Below are positions 1 to 6,687 of a stretch of 10,999 bases of DNA, one piece after another. The stretch is from Caulobacteraceae bacterium (GTDB taxonomy: Bacteria > Pseudomonadota > Alphaproteobacteria > Caulobacterales > Caulobacteraceae), in assembly GCA_947456005.1 (NCBI GenBank), contig CANGRP010000059.1, positions 1-10,999 of the forward strand, written 5' to 3'. The notes beneath the pieces are model-generated. The model did no database searches and had not been told where the DNA came from. It saw nothing but the letters and a program-made list of their open reading frames with translations. A program made the position numbers and the translations under genes. Within the stretch, counting starts at the first letter, position 1. The number at the start of each line of letters is the position of its first letter.

Positions 1-1160
1 AGACCGGGATCGAGGAGTTTGACCGGGTGTGCGGCGGCGGCGTGGCCCGGGGCTCGGCCATCCTCGTCGGCGGTGATCCGGGGGTCGGCAAGTCCACCCT
101 CCTGATGCAGGCCGTGGCGGCGGCCGCCAACCGGGGCGCATCCTGCGCCTACATCTCTGGCGAGGAGTCCGTGGACCAGGTCCGAAGCCGCGCCCAGCGC
201 ATGGGCCTGGGCGCCGCCCCGGTCCAGCTGGCGGCGGAAACCAGCCTCCGGAATGTCCTCGATGGCCTGAAGCGGTCGAAGTTCGACCTGGTGGTCATCG
301 ACTCCATCCAGACGCTCTGGAGCGACGCACACGACGCTGCGCCAGGCTCCGTCACCCAGGTCCGGGCGGCCTCAGCCGAGCTCGTGCGCCTCGCCAAGAA
401 GGAGGGCGTGGCGGTGATCCTCGTGGGTCATGTGACCAAGGAAGGCGCCATTGCCGGACCCCGGGTGATCGAGCACCTCGTGGACGCCGTCCTGACCTTC
501 GAAGGAGAGCGCGGCTACCCCTTCCGCGTCCTGCGGGGCGTGAAGAACCGCTTCGGCGCCACCGATGAGATCGGTGTCTTCGAGATGGGGGACGCAGGCT
601 TGCGGGAGGTCGCCAATCCCTCCGCCCTCTTCCTCGACACCTCGGGGGAAAGGGCGGCCGGGGCCGCAGTCTTCGCCGGGATCGAGGGGTCAAGACCCGT
701 CCTGGTGGAGTTCCAGGCCCTGGTGGCGCCGTCCGCCTATGGCACGCCGCGGCGGGCCGTCGTGGGCTGGGATTCCGGTCGTCTCGCCATGGTGCTCGCG
801 GTGCTGGAGGCCCGCTGCGGTCTCTCCCTCGGGGCGCGGGACGTCTATCTCAATGTCGCAGGGGGCCTGCGGATCAGCGAACCGGCTGCCGACCTGGCCG
901 CCGCCGCCGCCCTGGCCTCCTCGGCCCTCGATGTCGCCCTCCCACAAGACTGCGTCGTCTTCGGCGAGATCAGTCTTTCCGGCGAGATCCGGGCGGTCAG
1001 CCGGACCGAAGCCCGGGTGCGGGAAGCCGCAAAGCTGGGCTTCCGCCAGGCCCTTGGACCCCGGGACGCCGATCCGGGCGCCCTGAAGCTGGCGGGAGCC
1101 GCGCGCCTGGCCGACGCGGTGGCCCGGATCGGCGAGGGCGGCTGGACGAGCCTGGGATGA
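1..1160 (+). CDS. radA: DNA repair protein RadA (Sms), 5' end outside window
   Basis: RadA is a RecA-like ATPase that helps process recombination intermediates, by branch migration, in the cytoplasm. The reading frame is open from base 3, eight codons before the first GTG at 27, so the gene continues upstream and the N-terminal zinc finger is not in view. Counting from that GTG, the Walker A motif GGDPGVGKST is at residues 15-24, a Walker B-like stretch (FDLVVIDS) at 86-93, and the RadA signature KNRFG at 173-177. The C-terminal part (about 225-345) is the Lon-protease-like domain, with the typical GGLRISEPAADLA segment. The visible part has normal length and no interruption. Its TGA stop overlaps the cvpA start codon by 4 bases, so cvpA is probably translated by coupling. 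The identification is secure; only the true start is unknown. Confidence 0.97.
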   Translation, partial: TGIEEFDRVCGGGVARGSAILVGGDPGVGKSTLLMQAVAAAANRGASCAYISGEESVDQVRSRAQRMGLGAAPVQLAAETSLRNVLDGLKRSKFDLVVIDSIQTLWSDAHDAAPGSVTQVRAASAELVRLAKKEGVAVILVGHVTKEGAIAGPRVIEHLVDAVLTFEGERGYPFRVLRGVKNRFGATDEIGVFEMGDAGLREVANPSALFLDTSGERAAGAAVFAGIEGSRPVLVEFQALVAPSAYGTPRRAVVGWDSGRLAMVLAVLEARCGLSLGARDVYLNVAGGLRISEPAADLAAAAALASSALDVALPQDCVVFGEISLSGEIRAVSRTEARVREAAKLGFRQALGPRDADPGALKLAGAARLADAVARIGEGGWTSLG

Positions 1161-1780
1161 TACCCTTTGACTTCATCCTCGCGGGCATCCTGCTGGTTTC
1201 GGCCGTGTTGGGATACATCCAGGGCGCGCTGAAGGAGCTGGTCTCCCTCGTTTCCCTTGTTCTCGCCCTCGCCCTCGCCATCCTGGGTTTCAGGCACATG
1301 GAGCCCGTGGTCGACTCCTGGATCAACCCCGACTGGGCGGCGCCTCCCCTCACCTTCCTCCTGCTCTTCGCCGGCGCCTATCTTGGGCTCCGGCTGGCCG
1401 GGGCTGGCCTGGCCGGAGGGCTCCGGCAGGCCCGGCTGCTGAACGCCCTGGACCGCGCCATGGGTTTTGCGTTCGGCCTGATCCGGGCGACCCTCTTCCT
1501 CGGCGTCTGCAACCTGGCCTTCACCGCCGCCTCCCCGGCCGGCTACGCGCCGTCCTGGCTGGCGGGCTCCCTCTTCTATCCCCTGACGGCGCGCTCCGCA
1601 GACCTGATCCGGGCCATGGCCCCCAAGGGCCTGGATCTCGCAGGGCGTGTCGCCCCCAAGGTCGGGGACGCCGTCGGCAGCGCCCTGGGGGAACGTCACG
1701 AGGGTGACACGCAAGCCCCCGGGGGATATGACACCCCCAACCCCCCTGATCGCGACAAGGCAGCGGAGACGCCCTGGTGA
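1157..1780 (+). CDS. cvpA: CvpA family inner-membrane protein
   Basis: CvpA-family proteins are small inner-membrane proteins, named for their need in colicin V production in E. coli and often encoded just before purF; their molecular role is poorly known. This one has 207 residues, somewhat longer than the E. coli protein. Four hydrophobic segments are visible at about 5-21, 28-46, 63-84 and 102-123. The family motif LDRAMGFAFGLIR (98-110) leads into the last one. Residues from about 165 form a hydrophilic, proline- and charge-rich tail that looks unstructured and accounts for the extra length. The ATG overlaps the radA stop (ATGA), and its own TGA overlaps the purF GTG start (GTGA). The family call is firm. 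The link to purine metabolism is contextual only. Confidence 0.93.
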   Translation: MIPFDFILAGILLVSAVLGYIQGALKELVSLVSLVLALALAILGFRHMEPVVDSWINPDWAAPPLTFLLLFAGAYLGLRLAGAGLAGGLRQARLLNALDRAMGFAFGLIRATLFLGVCNLAFTAASPAGYAPSWLAGSLFYPLTARSADLIRAMAPKGLDLAGRVAPKVGDAVGSALGERHEGDTQAPGGYDTPNPPDRDKAAETPW

Positions 1781-3261
1781 AAACCCCCGCCGATCGATGG
1801 TCACCCCGGGATCCGGACGATGACGCCCCCCGGCTGGAATGCGGAGTCTTCGGGGTCTTCGACGTCGAGGACGCCTCGGCGGTCACCGCGCTGGGGCTGC
1901 ACGCCCTGCAGCACCGGGGGCAGGAAGCGTGCGGCATCGCCAGTTTCGACGGGAACGGTTTCCACACCGAGCGGCACATGGGCTATGTGGGCGACGCCTT
2001 CGCGGGCGGAGACCTGACGGCGCGCCTGCCGGGATCTTTCGCCATCGGCCACACGCGCTATTCCACGGCCGGCGGCAGCGTCATCCGCAACGTCCAGCCG
2101 ATGTTCGCCGACCTCGATACGGGCGGCATCGCCCTCGCCCACAATGGCAACCTGACCAACTTCCTGACCCTCCGCCAGCAGCTGGTGGCCGAGGGACGGA
2201 TCTTCCAGTCCACCTCGGACTCCGAAGTGATCCTGCACCTGATCGCCCGCTCCCGTCGGCCGCGCCTGGTCGACCGGTTCATCGACGCCCTGCGCGAGAT
2301 CGAAGGTGGGTACGCCCTTGTCGCCATCACCAACAAGAAGCTCATCGGCGTGCGAGATCCGCTGGGCATCCGCCCCCTGGTCCTTGGGGACCTGGACGGC
2401 CACCCGGTCCTGGCGTCCGAGACCTGCGCCCTGGACATGATCGGCGCCCAGTTCGTCCGCGATATCGAGCATGGCGAAATGGTGGTGATCGACCATGACG
2501 GCATCCAGAGCCTCAGGCCCTTTCCCGCCGCCCGCGCCCGTCCTTGCATCTTCGAGTATGTCTACTTCGCCCGCCCCGACAGCGTGGTGAACGGCAAGTC
2601 GATCTACGATGTCCGCAAGCGCATGGGACGCCGGCTGGCCCAGGAGTGCCCGGCGGATGTCGACGTTGTCGTCCCGGTCCCGGACTCAGGCGTCCCGGCC
2701 GCCCTTGGCTTCGCCCAGGAGGCCGGCCTGCCCTTCGAGATGGGCATCATCCGCAATCACTATGTCGGGCGGACCTTCATCCAGCCGACCCAGGGCGCCC
2801 GGGAGACCGGGGTGCGCATGAAGCTGTCCCCCAGCCGCTCCGTCCTCGCCGGCAAGAAGGTGATGCTGATCGACGACTCCATTGTCCGCGGCACCAATTC
2901 CATCCGCGTGGTGCGCATGGTCCGCGAGGCTGGCGCCGCAGAGGTGCATCTGCGGTCAGCCTCACCGCCCATCCAGTGGCCGGACTTCTACGGCATCGAC
3001 ATGCCCGACCGGGACAAGCTGCTGGCGGCCCAGCACAGCGTCGAGGACATTGCTCGGATCCTGAACGTGGACTCCATGGGCTTCCTATCGGTGGACGGCC
3101 TCTACTGGGCCATGGAGGCCGGGCCCCGCAATGCGGATAGCCCGCAGTTCACCGACCACTACTTCACCGGCGACTACCCCACGCGCCTCCTCGACCGTGA
3201 AATCGCAGAAGGCCGCAACACGGTGTCTGAGCGCCAGCTGTCCTTCCTGGTAGACGCATGA
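1777..3261 (+). CDS. purF: Amidophosphoribosyltransferase (glutamine PRPP amidotransferase)
   Basis: PurF catalyses the first committed step of purine synthesis: PRPP plus glutamine gives 5-phosphoribosylamine. The 494-residue protein has an N-terminal Ntn-type glutaminase domain whose likely nucleophile is Cys22 (LECGVFG), after a 21-residue leader that must be removed, as in Bacillus-type enzymes. Further glutaminase residues are visible in GHTRYST (91-97) and HNGNL (122-126). The phosphoribosyltransferase domain carries the PRPP loop VMLIDDSIVRGTNS (362-375). The GTG start is supported by GGAG at 1765-1768, 8 bases upstream, and by the 4-base overlap with cvpA. Of the four cysteines that bind the [4Fe-4S] cluster in the B. 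subtilis enzyme, only the equivalent of the first seems kept (Cys257). The other positions read D403 and PQFTDHY (456-462), so a cluster is unlikely. Its TGA overlaps the ATG of the next gene. Confidence 0.97.
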   Translation: MKTPADRWSPRDPDDDAPRLECGVFGVFDVEDASAVTALGLHALQHRGQEACGIASFDGNGFHTERHMGYVGDAFAGGDLTARLPGSFAIGHTRYSTAGGSVIRNVQPMFADLDTGGIALAHNGNLTNFLTLRQQLVAEGRIFQSTSDSEVILHLIARSRRPRLVDRFIDALREIEGGYALVAITNKKLIGVRDPLGIRPLVLGDLDGHPVLASETCALDMIGAQFVRDIEHGEMVVIDHDGIQSLRPFPAARARPCIFEYVYFARPDSVVNGKSIYDVRKRMGRRLAQECPADVDVVVPVPDSGVPAALGFAQEAGLPFEMGIIRNHYVGRTFIQPTQGARETGVRMKLSPSRSVLAGKKVMLIDDSIVRGTNSIRVVRMVREAGAAEVHLRSASPPIQWPDFYGIDMPDRDKLLAAQHSVEDIARILNVDSMGFLSVDGLYWAMEAGPRNADSPQFTDHYFTGDYPTRLLDREIAEGRNTVSERQLSFLVDA

Positions 3262-4268
3262 CGGCGGGCGGAGGCGCGCGTTGGCTCGCGCAGCTGAAGC
3301 CCGACGTCTACATCCTCATGATCCTCGGCATGGTGGTGCTGGCCACCCTTCTGCCAGCCCGGGGCGAGGCCCGCCCGTTCCTGGATGTCGCGGTCTCGGT
3401 CGGCATCGGCCTCGTCTTCTTCCTCCACGGCGCCCGCCTGTCGCGGGAGGCGGTCATCGCCGGGGCCACACAGTGGCGGCTGCACGCCCTGGTGCTGGCC
3501 TCCACCTTCGTTCTGTTCCCGATCCTGACCCTCGGCGCCGCCGCCCTGCCCGCCTGGCTCCTGCCCGCAAGCCTGGCGCCGGGCCTGATCTTCCTGGGCT
3601 GCCTGCCCTCGACCATCCAGTCCTCCATCGGATTCACCGCCATCGCCCGCGGGAATGTGGCGGCCACCGTAGCGGCGGCGACGGCCTCGAACCTGATCGG
3701 CATCGGCCTCACGCCCGTCCTCGCGGGCCTGCTCCTTCACCAGACGGGGGGCGGCGTCTCCCTCGAGGGCGTGCGGGCCATCGTGCTCCAGCTGCTCGCG
3801 CCCTTCCTGGCGGGGCATCTCCTGCGCCCCTGGATCGCGGGCTTCGTCGCCGGGAAGGCCAAGGCCCTGTCCCGGCTGGACAGGGGCTCCATCCTGCTCG
3901 TGGTCTACGCCGCCTTCTCCGACGCCGTCACAGGCGGGCTCTGGAGCCGTCTCGGCGCCCTGGACCTGGTGAAGCTGACCCTCGTCTGCAGCGTTCTCCT
4001 CGCCCTCGTCCTCGGCCTGACGCTGGCCGCCGCCCGGGCTGCGCGGCTTTCGACCCCTGACGAGATCACCCTGGTCTTCTGCGGATCGAAGAAGAGCCTG
4101 GCCAGCGGCGTGCCCATGGCGGGCGTACTCTTCCCGGGCGACGCCCTGGGCCTGGTCCTGCTCCCCATCATGGTCTTCCACCAGATCCAGCTGATGGTCG
4201 TCGCCGTGATCGCCCAAAGATACTCTGAGAGGCCCGAGATCCCCGCGGAGACCCGGGCGGGAGGGTGA
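3258..4268 (+). CDS. Bile acid:sodium symporter-like membrane transporter (SBF-like, YfeH/SLC10A7 type)
   Basis: This is a 336-residue polytopic inner-membrane protein with about ten hydrophobic segments between residues 17 and 320. Its motifs fit the SBF-like branch (E. coli YfeH, eukaryotic SLC10A7): FFLHGARLSREA (54-65), LPSTIQSSIGFTAIARGN (116-133) and FCGSKKSLASGVP (274-286). Members resemble sodium/bile-acid symporters, but the substrate of the bacterial proteins is not settled, so none is assigned. The start is the ATG inside the purF stop (ATGA); there is no strong ribosome binding site, which suggests translation depends on purF. Its place in the purF transcript could hint at a metabolite connected with nucleotide or folate supply, but that is a guess. 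The short C-terminus after 322 is hydrophilic and probably cytoplasmic. Confidence 0.9.
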   Translation: MTAGGGARWLAQLKPDVYILMILGMVVLATLLPARGEARPFLDVAVSVGIGLVFFLHGARLSREAVIAGATQWRLHALVLASTFVLFPILTLGAAALPAWLLPASLAPGLIFLGCLPSTIQSSIGFTAIARGNVAATVAAATASNLIGIGLTPVLAGLLLHQTGGGVSLEGVRAIVLQLLAPFLAGHLLRPWIAGFVAGKAKALSRLDRGSILLVVYAAFSDAVTGGLWSRLGALDLVKLTLVCSVLLALVLGLTLAAARAARLSTPDEITLVFCGSKKSLASGVPMAGVLFPGDALGLVLLPIMVFHQIQLMVVAVIAQRYSERPEIPAETRAGG

Positions 4269-4298
4269 CGACCGGCCCGCAACGGGCTAAGGGGGCGC

Positions 4299-5054
4299 AT
4301 GACCGCCGACACCCTCCTTGCAGACAAGATCGCCCTCGTCACCGGCGCCTCCCGCGGCATCGGTCGCGCCTGCGCCTTGGCCCTGGCCGACGCGGGCGCC
4401 CACATCGTCGCCACTGCCCGGACACAGGGTGCACTTGAGTCCCTCGACGACGAGATCCAGGCCCGGACGGGCCGGCGCGCGACCCTCGTTCCCCTAGACC
4501 TGGCCGAGCCTGCGGGACTGGACGCCCTCGGCCTGGCCCTCCACCAGCGCTTCGGCCGTCTCGATATCCTGGTCCACGCCGGCGGGGTTCTGGGAGCCAT
4601 CACTCCGGTGAGTCACGTGGAACCCGGGCTCTGGGACCGGGTCATGACGGTCAACGCCACGGCCTCTTGGCGGCTGATCCGTTCCATGGAGCCGCTCCTG
4701 AAGGCCTCGGACGGCGGGAGAGCCCTGTTCGTGACATCCAGCCGGGCCGCAGCGCCACGAGCCTTCTGGGGGCCTTACAGCGCCTCCAAGGCGGCGATGG
4801 AGGCGATCGTCCGCGCCTGGGCCGATGAGCTCGAGAACTCCCGAGTTCGCGCGGCCATAATCGATCCGGGCGCCATGCGCACGAGGATGCGGGCCGAGGC
4901 CTATCCGGGAGAGGACGCCGCCACCCTGCCCGAACCCTCCGAAATCGGTCCGATGATTGTCGAGCTCGTCCTCGGGGATCCGGGCCTGCCGACGGTCGTC
5001 AGGTCTTTCCGGGCCTGGAAGGCCGACCGCGAGGGGTCGAGCCCTTCGGCCTGA
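4299..5054 (+). CDS. Short-chain dehydrogenase/reductase (SDR), classical type
   Basis: A 251-residue cytoplasmic oxidoreductase of the classical SDR family. The NAD(P)-binding motif TGASRGIG is at 15-22, an HAGG variant of the NAG motif at 93-96, Asn119 in TVNA, Ser147/Ser148 before the active-site loop, and the catalytic YSASK at 160-164. The DPG segment (189-191) is also typical. Arg19 within the glycine-rich motif and R41 after the second strand point to NADP(H) over NAD(H), which is an inference. The substrate is unknown; the general fold resembles 3-oxoacyl-ACP reductases and E. coli YciK-type proteins. The gene begins 30 bases after the transporter stop, with AAGGGGG at 4289-4295 as ribosome binding site, and is probably the last gene of the radA-purF transcript. 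Its last 56 bases overlap the 3' end of der on the other strand. Confidence 0.93.
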   Translation: MTADTLLADKIALVTGASRGIGRACALALADAGAHIVATARTQGALESLDDEIQARTGRRATLVPLDLAEPAGLDALGLALHQRFGRLDILVHAGGVLGAITPVSHVEPGLWDRVMTVNATASWRLIRSMEPLLKASDGGRALFVTSSRAAAPRAFWGPYSASKAAMEAIVRAWADELENSRVRAAIIDPGAMRTRMRAEAYPGEDAATLPEPSEIGPMIVELVLGDPGLPTVVRSFRAWKADREGSSPSA

Positions 5055-6678
5055 GGTTACGAGGGGCGGGAGACTTGCCCGAAGAACGGCCGGCGAGGCC
5101 CGCTCGGCCAGATCCAGGCTTCGTCACCGCCTTCGCCGGGGCCTTGCCCTGAGGCTTGTCAGACGCCTTCCGGGTGACCTTGCCCGAGACAGCGGGACGC
5201 TTGGATCCGGAGGCCTTCCCCGCGCCGCTACGCCCCCGGCCAGGGAGAGAGGAGCCTTGCGGGGACGGTCCATCCACAAAGGGATTGCGGCTCGACCTCA
5301 CGCTGACACGGATCGGCACTCCCGGCAGGTCGAAGCTCTCGCGGAGGGCGTGCACGAGGTACCGGCGGTAGTGGTCCGGCAACTGGTCGGCCCTTGTGGC
5401 GAACAAGACAAAGGTCGGCGGCCGCGCCTTGGTCTGGGCCATGTACTTCGGACGGACCCGACGGCCGTTCACAGCCGGCGGCGGGTGGCGCTGGATGGCG
5501 AGGGCCAGCCAGTCGTTGAGGTCCCGGGTCTTGACCTTCGTCGACCAGTTCTCGTGCACCTTCAGGACGGCGGGCATAAGCCGGTCAAGGTTGCGGCCTG
5601 TCTCGGCGGACAGGGCCACAAGGGGCGCCCCACGAACCTGCGGCAGCTGCCGATCCAGGGATTCCCGGATCTCGGCCAACCGGGACTGGGGTTCATCGAT
5701 CAGGTCCCACTTGGCGAGTACGAAGACGATGGCCCTTCCCTCCCGCTCCACCAGGTCGGCGATCTGGAGATCCTGGATCTCAAGGGGATGGGTGGCGTCC
5801 ATCACGAGCAGGACGACCTCGGCGAAGGTGATGGCGCGGATCGTGTCGGCGGTGGAGAGTTTCTCGAGCCCCTCCTGGACCCTCGCCTTCCGGCGAAGCC
5901 CGGCGGTGTCGACCAACCGGATGGTGCGCCCGCCCCAGGACCAGTCGACGGGTATGGCGTCGCGGGTGATCCCCGCCTCCGGTCCCGTCAGCAGTCGATC
6001 CTCGCCGATCAGGCGGTTGACCAGGGTGGACTTGCCCGCATTGGGACGACCGACGATGGCGATGCGGAGGGGCCGGTCGTCGGCGGGATCCGCCCCGGCG
6101 ACCTCCGCTTCGTCCTCCGCGTCGGCCGCCTCGCGCTCAGCGGCCAGCGCGGCCTCGAAATCCGACTCACCTGCGTCCTCGGGGTCGTCGACGAAGGCTG
6201 AAAGCGCGGCATAGAGGTCGGCAAGTCCCTCCCCGTGCTCGGCCGAGAGGGGAATGGGTTCCCCGAGGCCCAGCCGAAAGGCCTCATTGACACCCTCATC
6301 TCCCTGCCGGCCCTCAGCCTTGTTGGCGACCAGGATGACGGGCCGGTCATGCCGGCGCAGGACGTCGGCGAAGATCTCGTCGAGTTGGGTCACCCCTACC
6401 CGCGAGTCGATGACAAAGAGGGCGACGTCACATTCGCGGATGGCCGCCTCGGTCTGGGCGCGCATCCGGGCCTCGAGGCTTTCGTCGGTCACATCCTCGA
6501 AGCCAGCGGTGTCGATGAGCTCCAGGTCAAGGTCGCCAATCCGGCCTGTCCCGAACCTGCGATCACGGGTCACACCCGGCCGGTCATCGACGATCGCCAG
6601 CCGCTTTCCCGCAAGCCGGTTGAACAGGGTGGACTTGCCCACATTGGGCCGGCCGACGATGGCGAGGCGAAGGGTCAA
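4999..6678 (-). CDS. der: Ribosome biogenesis GTPase Der (EngA)
   Basis: Der is an essential tandem GTPase that acts in assembly of the 50S ribosomal subunit. The first G domain shows GRPNVGKS (9-16), DTAG (56-59) and NKAE (119-122). An acidic linker (about 164-202) leads to the second, with GRPNAGKS (210-217), DTAG (257-260) and AKWD (322-325). In the last motif the usual Asn of NKxD is Ala. A KH-like domain spans about 380-467. The 559-residue length exceeds the E. coli protein (490) mainly by a Lys/Arg/Ser/Gly/Pro-rich tail from residue 470. The start is TTG at 6678: an in-frame TAG, which is the bamB stop, lies four codons upstream and no ATG or GTG precedes the first motif. Only 9 bases separate it from bamB, so the genes are probably co-transcribed. 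The tail overlaps the convergent dehydrogenase gene by 56 bases. Confidence 0.97.
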   Translation of the reverse strand: MTLRLAIVGRPNVGKSTLFNRLAGKRLAIVDDRPGVTRDRRFGTGRIGDLDLELIDTAGFEDVTDESLEARMRAQTEAAIRECDVALFVIDSRVGVTQLDEIFADVLRRHDRPVILVANKAEGRQGDEGVNEAFRLGLGEPIPLSAEHGEGLADLYAALSAFVDDPEDAGESDFEAALAAEREAADAEDEAEVAGADPADDRPLRIAIVGRPNAGKSTLVNRLIGEDRLLTGPEAGITRDAIPVDWSWGGRTIRLVDTAGLRRKARVQEGLEKLSTADTIRAITFAEVVLLVMDATHPLEIQDLQIADLVEREGRAIVFVLAKWDLIDEPQSRLAEIRESLDRQLPQVRGAPLVALSAETGRNLDRLMPAVLKVHENWSTKVKTRDLNDWLALAIQRHPPPAVNGRRVRPKYMAQTKARPPTFVLFATRADQLPDHYRRYLVHALRESFDLPGVPIRVSVRSSRNPFVDGPSPQGSSLPGRGRSGAGKASGSKRPAVSGKVTRKASDKPQGKAPAKAVTKPGSGRAGLAGRSSGKSPAPRNLRPKGSTPRGRPSRPGKT

Positions 6679-6687
6679 GCCGGGCGC

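Noticed and set aside
143..150. Possible use of PanB Arg149 (GLRPQ in place of GLTPQ) as a notable active-site change; numbers here are PanB residues
   Set aside because: The metal ligands and catalytic Glu are intact and I recall variation at this position in the family, so it is noted only in the panB entry.
1695..1725. Small inverted repeats (GTCAC/GTGAC and CCCCCGGGGG) near the cvpA end
   Set aside because: Short stems inside a coding region encoding a flexible tail; no sign of a conserved regulatory structure before purF.
845..1804. Long minus-strand ORF (319 codons) across the radA end and cvpA
   Set aside because: It is antisense to two securely identified genes, rich in Gly, Arg, Glu and Gln as expected from the mirror of GC-rich codons, and shows no domain.
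3174..4217. Minus-strand ORF of 347 codons opposite the transporter gene
   Set aside because: Antisense shadow of a membrane protein gene; low-complexity Gln/Gly/Asp/Glu composition and no recognisable motif or ribosome binding site.
4275..4287. Small hairpin GCCCG-CAA-CGGGC before the SDR gene, sharing CCGCAACGGGC with 8896-8906
   Set aside because: A 5-bp stem is weak, and a shared 11-mer is expected by chance in 11 kb of GC-rich DNA, so I do not treat it as a repeat family or terminator.
4957..6201. Plus-strand ORF of 414 codons opposite der
   Set aside because: Runs antisense through both G domains of Der; no protein features of its own.
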